A DNA stretch of 64,000 nt. It comes from Ciborinia camelliae. Taxonomy: Eukaryota > Ascomycota > Leotiomycetes > Helotiales > Sclerotiniaceae. The position numbers were made by a program, and so were the translations under genes. This document shows positions 36,465 through 48,887 of the stretch, piece after piece. The DNA lies in the NCBI GenBank assembly GCA_025890175.1, contig JANPYM010000003.1, positions 1,461,795 through 1,525,794 on the forward strand. Direction: 5' to 3'. Below the pieces are notes generated by a model, which was given only the letters and a program-made list of their open reading frames with translations, did not search any database and was not told where the DNA came from. The stretch's first letter is position 1. Each line of letters opens with the position of its first letter.

Positions 36465-39400
36465 ATGCCTTCTTCAGAAAGAGAGGCCTCTCGCGATGGC
36501 GATAGACTTGCTCTTGTACACAGAAACTCCGCACATTCCATATCTTCAATAGATTGTGGACGAGCAATTGTTCCAATGTAAGCTTTTATTTATGTCGTCT
36601 ATATGTTAAAATAACTCTAACCATATATTTACAGGTGGGACAGTTCTGACCCAGAACGTGCACCCCCTCCACTTCCCATGAACCCCTCCTCGCCGAGTGT
36701 TTCCTCACGAGGAACATCGGCAGCCATCAAGTCCGCACATGCGGCACTCACTGAAAGGGCCCGAGACAATACTTACACAATAAACATACCTCCTCCGAAA
36801 CGTCTCACCGAACCATCTCCCGAACGTTTATTGATCAAGGGTACTGCTCCCGGTCATAAACGAATGCAATCTCTACAAAATGGCACTGTTAGAGATTTGA
36901 GTAGTTTCATTGAAAGTGGAACTTTCGGTCCTTTGAAACCTCCAGAGAAGCCATCAACAAGACCTGCCACGCCACACGCCAACAAGGATTTTCTACTCGA
37001 GTCACCAGAGAAGTTCTCCGATCGGATTTCAGACAAGGACGTTCGAGCTACTACACCCACCAAGAATCGAGCCGAGTCGCCTCGTGAAAGACGAGACTCG
37101 ATGCATGTAAGACCCTCACTGCGGCGACCACCTCAAAGTCTGTTTGGCGAAAATACACCTCCTCAGTCTGCTACTATGCAGGCTCTTCATAACATGGCGA
37201 CTAAGGAAACGGATCCACCTCTTGCCAATGTCACAAATGGTTCCACTGCTTCAGTTCGCACACCTCAAACATTCGATGCCATCTCACATCAAATTCTCAG
37301 TCTTACAAGTATATGTACTAGTCTCCAAAGAGAGATGGCGCAATTGAGTAGGAGAAGTAAGGATAACGCTACGGATTTGGTCAGTCTCAAGGAAGCAACA
37401 AATGCCAGGGATGAGGATATACGAAAGAGCCTCCGGGAATTAGTGACTGGCTTGTCTGACGGTGGCTCCGACCGTACATTATATGGAGTTAACAATCAAT
37501 TTGCGGAGAATAAGGGACATACTTCACCATCCTCATCACGGAACTCGAAAGGGTTTTCTCTTCCTCGGATACCTAGCCCAAACAGCTTCGCTGCTTCATT
37601 GGATCGAGAAACTCTATTATCGACTCCGTTCACAAGAGAACATAGTCGAGAACATGGTGGTGACACTGGTGCGCATGCTGCCAGCTTAGCTCTACTCGAG
37701 AAAATTCTTCGAGAGATGGGGACGAAGGAAGGGCAGGAACTCTTAATATCTCGACTTACGGAAATTGCTGAGCAACTTGGCCGAGAGGGAATGTCGACAG
37801 CCAAAAAGCTAGAGGAGTTGGTGGAATTCATCAAGAAAAACACCGAGATCTCTCAAGCTCTTATTGCTCATCATAATAACAACAATAGTGGAGGAGAGGT
37901 CAGAGGACGAAAGTATAGCTTCGAGGAGGATCCTCCGAGACTAGAATTGGATTTTGATAGGCCGGCCTCTGTTGCACAGAGATTAGAGGCTCTTGTTGCC
38001 AATGGAACAGATAGGGAGAGACGCAAGTCACAAGGACCCAATCGATCAGGTGAAATATTAGGAGATGATGTCCTCCAAATTATACGAAGTGTTAAAGATA
38101 GTGTCGCTCAAGGAGGCGGGCTTACAGCTGAAGTCAAGGCGCTGGTTCGAGAACTTCGTGGCGAGGTTTTGGGCATGGGACGAGAGATTGGCAGAAAACT
38201 AGATCAGGCTAGTAAGGATGGAGCTTCTAATGGTGCCGATGTCACCAATGTTGTAGAGAACGGTCTGGAGGAATTAAAGGAGCACATGAACCAACTCATT
38301 CGTGAAAGTCGTCGACAAAATTCGGCCTCCGCTGCCATGCAAAAAATCGACTATAAAGAAGTCTATAATGTGGTACGCTCAGCAGTAACCGAAAAGTCCG
38401 AATCAAAGGAAGACATCATCGATGCGGTGAGGGAAGCATGGGAGAATTACAAGCCTGACATCGAGTTGCAGCATTTCGGTCTCGAGAGAGAGGAGCTATT
38501 GGCATGCTTGAAGGAGGGTATTCAGGAATTTGCGCCTCAAAATGAACCAGGGGCAACGAGGAATGAGGTTTTCGCTGCAGTGATTGAAGGGTTGAAGCAT
38601 TTCACTCCACCGCCAGTCGATAACGAATCTCTTTCTAGGGACGAAATTCTCGATGCAGTTCGTGAGTGTCTGGAGGAGTTTGAATTTCCAGCTGCACCAA
38701 TGCCAGAGCCTCGTGAACCTGAAATCACCAGAGATGACATGCTTGATGCTGTCACTGAAGCTCTTAGAATCTTCGACTTTTCTGTAAACTCTACGGCACT
38801 TACTCCAGAGGTTCTTCAAGGTTTCTCACAAACTGAAATGATCCAGGCTGTGAGGGACGGCCTCAAAGAATTTGATTTTGCTGCTCTCGGACATGATAAT
38901 GATGGCATTACACGAGACGATATGGTGACTGCCATTAGAGAGGGACTCCAAGCATTCGGTCTTTCTAATCAGAGCCGTGAAATTGATGGAGGTGTTACTC
39001 GAGATGATGTGGTAGGTGCTGTCACAGAGAGCCTACATACATTTGACTTCTCCGGTAGTATCCATCTACCCCGTCATGATGAGGAAGCCATTACCCGTGA
39101 CGATATGTTTGAAGCTGTAAGAGCAGGACTTGAAAGCTTTGAGTTCCCCACTTTGAGCAGAGAAGTTGGAGACAGTATTAGCCGAAAAGACGTTTTCGAT
39201 GCCGTGAAAGAAAGTCTTCGCAACTTTGACTTCGGTGCACTAATACCAACTTCTGACCCTGAGGATAAAGAGACAGGAATTTCTCGGGAAGATATTTTCG
39301 AAGCTGTTAAGGATGGTTTACAAACATTTGATTCCGCTCTCACCCGAGAGGTTGGTGGGAATACCGGCATTAACCGCGACGATATATTTGACGCTGTAAA

Positions 39401-42400
39401 GGAGGGTCTTCACACCTTCGATTCTGCTCTGACTAGGGATGTTGGTGGAAGTGGGAGTCTTACACGCAATGATGTGATGGATGCTGTCAAGGATGTCTTG
39501 ACTACTTTTGACTCTGCTCTTACCCGTAAAAATGCCGAAACTGGTGCAACTCGCGCGGAAATTGTCGATGCAATGCAGGAAGTTATGACCAAATTCCATG
39601 GTTCTTCCAGAAGTCAAGGTCCAAGCCAAGGAATCACTCGTGATGACGTTGTTAATGCTGTACAAGAGGTTATGAAAGGATTCAACTCAGCGTTGACCAA
39701 AAATGTTGGAGATGCTGCAACTCGCGATGAAGTCTTTGAAGCAATTAGAGTCGGTCTCAAATCACACGAATCGAATAGGGGCATTACACGTAATGACGTT
39801 CATGAAGTCATTAAAGAAAACCTTCAAAGCCATTATGCTGAAGGTGGCCTTACTCGCGATGAAGTTGTGGATGCTGTTCAAGAGGTATTGACCTCGTTTG
39901 ATTCCGCATTAACTAGAGAGGCTTCTCCGACAGTTACACGAGACGATCTTCTTGGAGCTGTGAAAGAAGGACTTAAATCTCACACATCTAACATTACACG
40001 TGACGAAGTGCTTCAAGCAATAAAGGACGGCCTTCAATCGAAAGAATTAGTTACGACGCGAGTAGATCTTGATTCTATCACCCGGGATGATGTTTTTGAT
40101 GCTGTGAAAAACGGATTTGAGATCCACGATATCGGAGGAAGCATTACCCGGGATGATATTCTTGAAGCAGTCAAGGGTGGTAGTTTCACTCGGGAAGATA
40201 TACTTGATGCTGTGAAAGATGGACTTCATACCTTTGATTCGGCATTAACGAGAGGTGTTACCCCGACATGCACTAAAGCAGATGTATTCGAAGCCGTACG
40301 AGTTGGTCTACAATCTCAACGATTCCCACAAATAGTCACACGTGAGGACGTCTTCGAAGCCGTTACTGATGGTCTTCAAACCTTCAACTCTGCCATTGTC
40401 AGCGTCAGAGAAGCCAATGCTAGTAAAGGAGATGTCTTTGACGCTGTCAAAGAAGGGTTCGAAACATTCAATAACGCCCTTACACTTGATATTCCTGTGG
40501 GAGTCAGCCGCGATGATGTCTTGGATGCAGTGAAAGAGGGACTACAAACATTTGACTCCGCTCTCACTCGAGAAAATGATGTCAAGGTTAATCGAGAAGA
40601 CATCCTCGAAGCGGTGAAAGAGGGTCTTGAGAACTTTGATTTTGCCGCTGCCAAGTCATCCACCGCATTAAGCCGAGAAGTTGTGGAAAACATCACTCGT
40701 GATGATGTTTTTGAAGCCGTGAAAGCAGGATTAGAAAGTTCACCTCATTCCGTCGACAACTTTACAGTTCAAGTCTCAAAACGCATACATGAAATTATGG
40801 AATCTATGCGAACCGAGTTCAAGGCAGTTTCGGATGAAGCTAAACAAAATGTTGCTGCACATGCACGAGATACCGAGCAACTACTTGATGCAACCAAACA
40901 TGGATTTGAGAAGCTCCGCTCTGATATCGAGGCTTACGTTGACCGAGCCTCAGATGTCACAGGCAAAGATGAGATTCTTGAGAACATGCGGGATAACTTC
41001 GCTACGCTCCGTTCCGAGGTAGAAGAACTCATCTCTAAGAGCTCAACTAGTGGGTTTGAGAATGTTCACGGAGAGCTTGAGCATCTTCGAGGTTCAATAG
41101 CCTCGGCATTGGTTCGATCAGGAGCAAGCGATGACAAGGATGAGATACTTGACGCCTTGAAAGAAGGTTTCGATAGCCTCAAGGCTGGTATAGAGGTCAC
41201 ACGATCGCGTGAAGAGGACGAGGATAGTATGCCAGGAACTGGAGACATTATTGACGCATTACAAGATGGCTTCACTATCCTGAAGGCGGAGGTAGAAAAA
41301 GTTGCCAACAAGCCTGTTGATATGACCGTCAATAACGAAATCCTTGATACGCTCAAGAAAGGCCTAGAAAATGTCCGAGCTGATCTTGAGTTTCTCAAAG
41401 AGGCTCAAAAGAATGAGCAAGCCCTCGCAGAGATCTCTGATCGTGCTATTGTCCCAGCTACAGACAATCTTTCCCGCAACGACATTGAGAACCTTGAGAT
41501 GCTCATCACCCAGCTTGGCATGAAAGTAGCGGCACTCGAGTCGATGGAACCACCTGCGCCAAAACTGGCCCCTGGTTCTGTAACCAAAGAAGATTTAGCC
41601 GCCGTCGAGGAAATGCTTCGTAATGTTAAAGACAAGGTGGAAGGCGTTGTTTCACGTGAGGTCATTCCTGATGAGGATAGGATCAAGAAAGAGGACCTGG
41701 ACGCCATTGAGATTTTGCTTCACAATACAAAAGCTAAGCTTGATGAGATTGACCCTGAACAATCTGCTAAGAAGGAGGATATTGAGATTATGGGTACTCT
41801 AGTTCTTGAGGCCCGAGACGGCATTAACTCATTGACTACTCACCTCGAGGAAGTTTCAATGAAAGATGACATCGGCACACTTGAAACTGCAGTACGTGAG
41901 GTTATGGTTGGTCTTGCCGAGATAAAAGAGCAGGTCGATACCGAATTCAAGAGTCTCGATAAGGTCACGAAGACGGACGTTGAAGCTGTTGAATCTGTAT
42001 GCTTGGATATCAAATCTGCTATCGAGCAAACTGTCCTTCCGGAATTCGTAGCTTTAGCCACAAAGGACGAAGTCAATACTCTAGGCACACTGGTCAAGGA
42101 AACCGCAGGCCGAATCGAGTTGCATGCCACGACGAACGCCAAAGCATTTGAGGACAGACAAGCCGAAACTGTTGGTGTCAGTGAACGTGTTACTGAAGTC
42201 AAATCCTTCCTTATGGAATTCAGGGATGCAGTCAAAGAAAAGCTTGATGAAGGTACAACCAATGTCGAAACTGTGCGCACATTCCTCGAAGGTCTTGGGG
42301 AAACCATCAAGAAAAATGACACTATCTCCGATGATCTACAGACAATGTTTCATGCTATGACTGAAGAATTTGAGAAGACTAATGCTGGTATGGTTGGATC

Positions 42401-44141
42401 GAAACTCGAGACTGACGAAAAATTCCAACAAACCTGGGATAAACTTGATTCACATTTCGAGGAGAAGTTCAACGAAGTCATAACCAAGTATGACGAGCTT
42501 CAGAGCTTCTTAGAAGAAAGAGCCACAGCTGGTGTTGAGAAAACCACAGAAGTTGAGGCTAATATATTGAGCACGAAGCAAGTCGCTGAGGATGTCAAGG
42601 TTCTACTCGACACCTTAACGACTACTTTGATAGAGTCTACCGAGAAGATGGATGAAGCTGCAAAGACTGTCTTTAACCGAGTTGACGAAACTTTTGCCAG
42701 ACTTGAGGAAACACACGCCGATGCCAAGGTCGAACATCAACTCACACGTGAGCAAATCTTAAAGACTTTGGGTGTTGTGGAAGGAGTGCAGGGGACTGTA
42801 ACAGAGTACAATCCTCAGATTCTTGCATCGATCAAAGATGTTCTCAATGTTGTTGGCCAGCACTACGAACATTCAAAAACATCATCAGATACGATTCAGG
42901 GGAAAATTGCCGATATTCCTCCGCCACCTGAAATCCCACCTCCTATCAAATATGATGATACACCGGTACATGAGAAGCTTGATAAGCTGGTTGATCACGT
43001 TCAAGAAGCTGGAAAATCGGTAGCACAATTGGAGATGCTTGATAAAATACATCAGCAAATGATAGCAACTGCTGCAGAAGTCTCGCAATTTGTCTTCACC
43101 CAAACTCAGAGAATTGCAGATGATCATGAAAGTAAGGAACAGGCTGCTGAGGAAGCTGCCATTGCTCTTCAAAAACGTCTAGGTCAGAAGGAGCAAGTTG
43201 AAGCATCAATTGCTTCACTCAAAGGGGAAGAAAAAGCTTTGAAGGAATATGTTACAAGGCTCAAAACTGACAAAGAAGAATTGATTCATCAAAAGATGCG
43301 ACTTGCTTCTGATGTCTCTAGCTTAGAGACAGCCTTAAGAATTCGCCGAGAAGAACTGCAGGAAATGGAGGAAAGGGCCGAAGGACTTGAAAGACGTATT
43401 CTTGAAGGAGTCATTGATCATTCTCGAGCACTTTTGTTATCAAGAGGCAACAGGAAAGCAGCAAGAGATCCTATGAGCCGTAAGCGTGTTCCAACTCAAC
43501 GCAATTCAACTGCCAATTCTATGGCTTCAAGCGTCACATCAAAAACTCCATCCGTAACCCAAGGAGCCGTTAACATGGCTATGAAAAATCGCTCTCCAGT
43601 TAAAGGACCTCTTTCAAATCAGGCCCAGCGACGTATTCTGTCCTTGAGTCAAATCAACAACAATGTTCCTACCGGTAACTTCAAACGCAGCCACAGTGTA
43701 AAACAATCAACTGGTCCTAGCTCACGCAAAACTAGCTGGGGCGGATCAACAAACAAATCTCGCAATTACGGGCAGTTGAATAAAGAGAATTTGGCACTGA
43801 AAGAGCATGAAGATGAGGATGAGGAGAATAAGGGACCTGGTGACCACGATGAAACTGGAGAGGGAAGTAGTAATGAAACTGATGCGAATACGACGAGGAG
43901 AAGTAGTCATGGTACCACGGTCATTACAGCCGATGGAACAATGATGGGTACAGATGAGGGAACGGAATATGCAGAGACGGTAGATGGAGATAGAGATGGA
44001 GATGCTGCGTCTGACTCGGAATATGAAACCGAGACGGATGTAGGAACCGAGAGTCATTTGGGAACGGAAAGTGAGTTGTCGATGAGTAGTAGGGGAGAGG
44101 GAAAAAATTCGCTTGTTTTGTATGCGGAGGAGGTTGCGTAG
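36465..44141 (+). CDS. Giant (2539 aa) protein with two families of helical repeats
   Basis: Model: exon 1 36465-36577 and exon 2 36635-44141; the ATG context is CACAATG and the 57 nt intron has GTAAGC..TTTACAG. Residues 1-600 are Ser/Pro-rich with scattered helices. From about residue 610 to 1410 there are about 30 copies of an amphipathic unit such as TRDDVFDAVKEGLQTFDSAL, spaced roughly 17-40 residues; four looser copies (KDEILDALKEGFDSLKA) run to about 1630. About 1650-1870 has seven units of another type (KKEDLDAIEILLHNTKAKLD). A long coiled coil lies at about 2200-2300, then a basic Ser-rich part and an acidic end. No catalytic domain is seen. It may be a filament-like or cytoskeletal scaffold; I do not recognise a named homologue. 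Confidence 0.85.
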
Positions 44142-44753
44142 CTTGCTTAGTTGATCTCGATGTTGGCGTTGCTGTTGATGCGAAGGATTGTTGGATTCAT
44201 ATATGAGGGAGCGAGCGGACCGGATCGGATCGGATTGAAAGGAAAGAAACCTTTACATCCATCATATTTCATCTACGTAGTAATTTTGTATCTTTCTTTC
44301 TTGGCTGGTTTGGGGGGGAAGGGAAAGGAATCGTTGATGGCAAGGGATGGCAAGGAAAGGCAAAGGAAGGAAAGGAAAGGATGGGAAAGGGGATAATGAC
44401 AGGACCTATACCCCATGTCATATTGTATGGGATTCTTGACGAAGTCCCGACGGAAGTTTCCAGGTTATGATTGCATTTTTTTTTCCCTGAATGAAATAGC
44501 GTTTTAGCGATTAGTATATCTTATATCTTATATCTCTTTTTGTGTTTGTGTTTTTTGTTGTCATTTCTTGAATTAAATTATTCTCCTTGATCAACAACAG
44601 TATGCTAGATAGTAAAATAGTGGTAGTGGTAGTGGTAGTACATACTTTTTCTCTTCTCCCAAAACTTGTTTGTCTCATGTATGTGGTATCATTGTATCGT
44701 GTGTGAGTAGAACAGATATATGACTACAGTATTTAACCGTACCTCCATCTCAT
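44142..44753. other. Convergent 3' flank, microsatellites only
   Basis: Between the giant gene and the SerRS gene, which end towards each other. It contains a purine-rich GGAAA/GGCAAGG run at 44319-44393 and GGTAGT repeats at 44621-44640. No gene. Confidence 0.6.
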
Positions 44754-46274
44754 CTACTCCCTCTTCAAAACCTTCCTCCCACCCATCCAAGGCCACAAAC
44801 ACTCCGGCACCCTGACCTCCTTCCTCTCCTCATCCCATCCATTTTCCAAAATCGCAGCCACGATCCTCGGTACCGCAACAGCAGTCCCATTAACCGTCCA
44901 TGGGAAAGCAACCTTCCCCCCATTCGCAGCAATCTCGACTTTCGTCGCTAATCGTCGGCTCTGATAATCTCCACATATACTTAAACTAGTCACCTCGCCC
45001 CATCCTTCATCTCGCTCTCGCCGCGATGGGAAATATGCTTCGATGTCTATTTTTCTCATGGCGGAGGCGCCGAGATCCGTAGTGGGCATTTCGAGGATTC
45101 GACAGTGCAGATTGAGCGAGGTGAGGATGGTGGTTTGGAGGGCGAGCATCTCGTTGAAGACTTCGGTCGTGCTTGCTAGAGATGGAAGGGTCCAGGCGAA
45201 CATTTCCACCTTGGTGAATTCGTGCACTCGGTAGAGACCCTTTGTGTCGACGCCGCGGGCTCCGGCCTCCGCGCGGTAACACCGTGATGCTGCGATGGTT
45301 TTTAAGGGGAGTTGCGTTTCATGTATGGTGGCATTGGCTTTCATGCCTGCGAGAGGAATTTCGGCGGTTCCGGCTAGGGAGTAGCTGGGTTTGGCGGTTT
45401 CGGCATCGGAGGGGGGTGCGGCGATGGAATAGATTTGTTGTTCGCCCGATTGGTCGCGTGGTTGGAAGCCACAGGCTGATGCGATGTGTGAGTAGACCAT
45501 TGTCGGTGGGGATACTATGCACCATTTTTGGGAGAGGGCTAGTGATAGTGTGTATTGGATTAGTGCTTGTTCGAGGAGGGCCGCCCCATTCAGTAGATAG
45601 TACCAGCCCCATCCGGAAGTGGTGGCTGCGGAGGAGAAATCCAAGAGGTTTAGTTCGCTGCCTATGTGGACGTGAGAGCGCCATACTCGATCGGATGCCG
45701 AGGGAACAGGTTCCGGGTGTGAGTTGATGGTTCCTATTACTTTTGGTTCGGAACCGCGCGGGGTGGAATCGGATGTCAGGTTTGGGATGGATGATGCGAG
45801 GGTATTGATTTCCGTCATCAGAAGGGTTTCCGAGGATTCGATTTGAGATATCTTTTCTTTTAAACTTCGCGCTTCGGTGATTATCTCTTCTTTGGAGAGG
45901 GCTCGTAAACTTTGAGCTTCTTCTGAATCGTCATCTCGTAATGATTTCGGATTTCCTAATTGAAGCTTCAATTTATTATTCCTTTCTCGTAAAGCTCTCC
46001 CATCTCGTTGATGTTCGTGCCATTGTTCGAATAGACTTATAATCTTCGCCGGGTATGTAGATTGTAGATTGTAATTCCTTTCTATACAGCTCTTTTCGTA
46101 TAATTCGGGATTGGTTCGTATGTGTTTGATATCAATTGATTGTTTGGGTGCTATGGAGGGTCTAGGTATTTCTGCGCGTAATCTTGGGGAGACATGATAG
46201 AGACGGCGTGGTGGTGAACGAACAAAAGACTGAAATTGACACCGTAGACATGTAAAACGTTTGCTGGTTGACAT
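44754..46274 (-). CDS. DIA4: Mitochondrial seryl-tRNA synthetase
   Basis: Intronless gene of 506 residues. It charges mitochondrial tRNA-Ser with serine. The N-terminus MSTSKRFTCLRCQFQSFVRS, with the basic stretch RSPPRRLYHVSPRLR, looks like a mitochondrial presequence. Residues about 45-170 form the long antiparallel coiled coil that binds tRNA (IKHIRTNPELYEKSCIERN, QRDGRALRERNNKLKLQLG). The class II catalytic core follows: the serine-site TAEIPLAGM, motif 2 RCYRAEAGARGVDTKGLYRV, and motif 3 NGTAVAVPRIVAAILEN near the end. The insert SIAAPPSDAETAKPSYSLAG differs from the cytosolic enzyme. The ATG is at 46274. Confidence 0.93.
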   Translation of the reverse strand: MSTSKRFTCLRCQFQSFVRSPPRRLYHVSPRLRAEIPRPSIAPKQSIDIKHIRTNPELYEKSCIERNYNLQSTYPAKIISLFEQWHEHQRDGRALRERNNKLKLQLGNPKSLRDDDSEEAQSLRALSKEEIITEARSLKEKISQIESSETLLMTEINTLASSIPNLTSDSTPRGSEPKVIGTINSHPEPVPSASDRVWRSHVHIGSELNLLDFSSAATTSGWGWYYLLNGAALLEQALIQYTLSLALSQKWCIVSPPTMVYSHIASACGFQPRDQSGEQQIYSIAAPPSDAETAKPSYSLAGTAEIPLAGMKANATIHETQLPLKTIAASRCYRAEAGARGVDTKGLYRVHEFTKVEMFAWTLPSLASTTEVFNEMLALQTTILTSLNLHCRILEMPTTDLGASAMRKIDIEAYFPSRRERDEGWGEVTSLSICGDYQSRRLATKVEIAANGGKVAFPWTVNGTAVAVPRIVAAILENGWDEERKEVRVPECLWPWMGGRKVLKRE

Positions 46275-46534
46275 TTTGAGTATTGAGGGGGAGAGAGTGG
46301 TGGATGATATATTTATTTTTTGGAAGCTTGGATAAAGCTATGGAAACTATGTATCATGGTTGGAGCCTTTTCATTGGTCAAATCTCTAACCTAATGCGGG
46401 GTTACCTCGCCGAAAGGATGATCCGATCCGATCCGTCTCCGTCTCCATCTCCATGCCCAGCTCCAAAAAAAAATTGGGAAAATCAGCCAAAAATTGAAGT
46501 CTTTAACCAAAAATGTTTAAAAAAGCAGCAAAAG

Positions 46535-46570
46535 AAAAAAAAAAGATATTGCAATCGGATTCAAACCGAT
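46535..46570 (-). terminator. Pol III terminator with upstream T-arm-like hairpin
   Basis: Ten T on the minus strand (46544-46535) lie about 40 nt after the tRNA-Arg 3' end. Between them, 46570-46554 reads ATCGG TTTGAAT CCGAT, a 5 bp stem with a 7 nt loop resembling a tRNA T arm (B-box-like GGTTTGAATCC). The T run is the first clear pol III stop. Confidence 0.65.
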
Positions 46571-46584
46571 GGTACTCAGGGTAA

Positions 46585-46656
46585 CTCCCCACGCAGGATT
46601 CGAACCTGCAGCCTCAAGATTAGAAGTCTTGCGCGCTACCATTGCGCCAGCAGGGA
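46585..46656 (-). tRNA. tRNA-Arg (anticodon UCU)
   Basis: 72 nt cloverleaf on the minus strand, no intron. Acceptor 5' TCCCTGC pairs with GTGGGGA (two G-T wobbles), discriminator G. D arm GCGC/GCGC with loop AATGGTA; anticodon stem CAAGA/TCTTG with loop CTTCTAA, so anticodon TCT reads AGA (Arg). T arm GCAGG TTCGAAT CCTGC. A box TGGCGCAATGG and B box GGTTCGAATCC are intact. Confidence 0.95.
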
Positions 46657-47036
46657 AATCGTGATGATTTCTTGTCATTTTTGATATCTGGGCGCCAATT
46701 CTTTCAATATATATATATCGGTAATATTCTAACCCGAACGCTCTAGACCGCTTTTGTTCTGCCACTCACCTAGTACCATCTCTCATGAAGAACTCACAAA
46801 GTCTGAGATATCTAACTCACACTCAAAGCGATCCTCATTCTCATATTTTAAGAAACGGATAATTAAAACTAATAATAATTTTATCGAACCTCAATCAATG
46901 TAACAACACCCACCTACACATACTTTACAATGTTATTCTAAATTCTGGATATTGATTGCGAGCACTATTTCTAAAGGCTCCAAAATTTCTTCCCTCTCCT
47001 TCTATCTAAATTCTAGATAATCCAAACATTTTATTT
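46657..47036. other. No gene seen
   Basis: AT-rich spacer between the tRNA gene and the end of the P450 pseudogene. It should contain upstream signals of the tRNA. Confidence 0.55.
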
Positions 47037-48887
47037 TTAACATTTCATTCTTCGAATTTTGAAAGGCACCTTTCCCACTGACAGTTGTCCATCAAGTACA
47101 TAAAATTTGGGGTCCATTCCTAAAGCCTTTTCATCCGCCAGAATTTCAAGATCAAACTCCGTAGCCGTTATTGCACGCTTGGAAAATGTTTGCCCAATAC
47201 ATGCACGAGCGCCACCACCATAGGGAATCCACGAACTATTTGTGGTTGCCATTGAAAACCTAGGGCCTTTAGCAGGAATAGACTCATATCCTTAGGCTTT
47301 ACTTGCGAAAGTGGCTCCTTTTGTGCTCCCCTTGTCGAGTCGTCTTCATAGATTAAGAATCGATCGGCCCAGAATTTGTTGACGGGATGCATTCCGTTTT
47401 TCGTGTTCCAGAAAGTTTCATCCATGTGCGCTTCTGTTGTTGACACAAGAATAATACTCTTCTTGGGAAAGAGCCATTTCTTTATAGAAAATGATGTTCG
47501 GTCAGTATATCTTGCCGCGTATGTGCGTACTCGAAGGCGCAGAGCTTCAGCATATATAGACTGCAATAGAGCGAGCGTCTGGAGTGTCAGGGCATCAAAT
47601 GCAGGGCGATGAATTGAGTTCTGGTCAAACGTACCTGATAGTTCAGTGCGCACTCTCTCACGAACCGCGGAGTCTTTGAATGTTTTAAGTGCTGTCCACA
47701 TAGCAGAAGGGACAGGATTCCTGTTTGCACTGGCACTGATTAGTAAAAGATCTGCAAACTGTAATCGATGGGATGGTTACGCCCAAATGAGGCCAAGATC
47801 AGAAGCCGCACGCGCATCATCGTTGAAGTTATCTGTATTAGAAAAGATGCCACCTACCCCCTGTCGTTCCCTCATGAATAAACTACCCCAATATGGGTCT
47901 GCATCGCCATCAGGTGAAACCGATTCTTCTTTGAAATAAGCTCTTGCAAATGTGTGCCATTGTTTGACTGATGCCAAGAGCTTGTCTCGCGCTTCGTATG
48001 CATCTGGAATTAGCCACCGAGGAAAACCTTTCAGTAGACCTGGGCTTTCCATATCGTATTTGGAGAAGTCTTTGGCAAAGTCAGGGCTGAGGCGAGTCAG
48101 ACTAGGCCCACAGATAGACTCTACGAGAGCAGATCCAAAATGTTCATCATAGAACGCCATAAAGTCTGGGAGTTCAAGCCACTCGTCTTCGTTTACTGGG
48201 AGTTCGGCGAGTCTTTGATAAAACCCTGTGACCAAGCCCTCACAAGAGTTGGCAAGTCCATCCCCTTTGATGAATCCGAGCAATCCCACATGAGTTCTGC
48301 AGTCCACTCTGTTATGGGGTGCAACCGAGCTGCCTGGAGGCGGCTGAGCCGCTATACCCGAATCATCCTTTGCGTACATCTCCAGTGCTTTAGGGGGCAT
48401 GCCGAATATGTATTTGAGGCAGAACAGGTGTAAGGGTGTTCCGGTCATTGTACCAGATTTCTTCCAAAGTATTGCGATATTTTCGGCGCCCTGGACGAAG
48501 AATATCTTCCGGTTCAGTAGAGAAACACAAAAGGGGGAATTCCTGCCGAGTTTACTAAAAGTACCTAGGTATCATCTGTTATCAAAAGCAACATAACCAA
48601 ATACCAAGCAAAATAACGCACGTAGATGACTTGACAAAATCAAGTGCATTAAATCCAAATTCAAGACTGCTTCCAAGAATTGGAATCCAGTATGGAATAG
48701 TTGGTGGAGTTGCCAGTGCAGAACCGTTGGCCGAGCGTCCCTCCTCAAATGATAGGCGTGTGAAGGTGTAAGTCAGAATACAAGAAATTGCGAGACTGAA
48801 AGCGGGTGTATATATATCACTCGCAAATATTGTGGTATTGCTTCTTGTAATTGGAGATAAAATAGAGAATCCAGGTTTGAAAGTGTC
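47037..48887 (-). pseudogene. Cytochrome P450 (CYP7/CYP8-like class), probably dead
   Basis: Minus-strand segments about 48887-48622, 48554-47781 and 47735-47037 join by GT..AG introns into a nearly full P450. Features in order: a hydrophobic N-terminal helix (FSLAISCILTYTFTRL), PPTIPYWIPILGSSLEFGF, an I helix LIWAASANRNPVPSAMW without the usual AGxxT threonine (as in CYP7/CYP8), ExxR in YAEALRLR, HPVNKFWADRFL, and a heme loop WIPYGGGARACIG with the cysteine ligand. Two defects are seen. No ATG occurs in the first exon frame between an upstream stop and the helix. Near 47293 the frame changes (QVKPKD then GYESIPAKGPRFSM) with no fitting intron. It looks like a young pseudogene; sequence error cannot be excluded. 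Confidence 0.72.

Noticed and set aside
41840..42322. 160-codon minus-strand frame inside the giant gene
   Set aside because: Antisense of the second repeat family; the Ser/Thr/Val-rich sequence has no domain.
45242..45727. 161-codon plus-strand frame opposite the SerRS gene
   Set aside because: Antisense to conserved class II synthetase motifs; Arg/Trp-rich composition is typical of a shadow frame.
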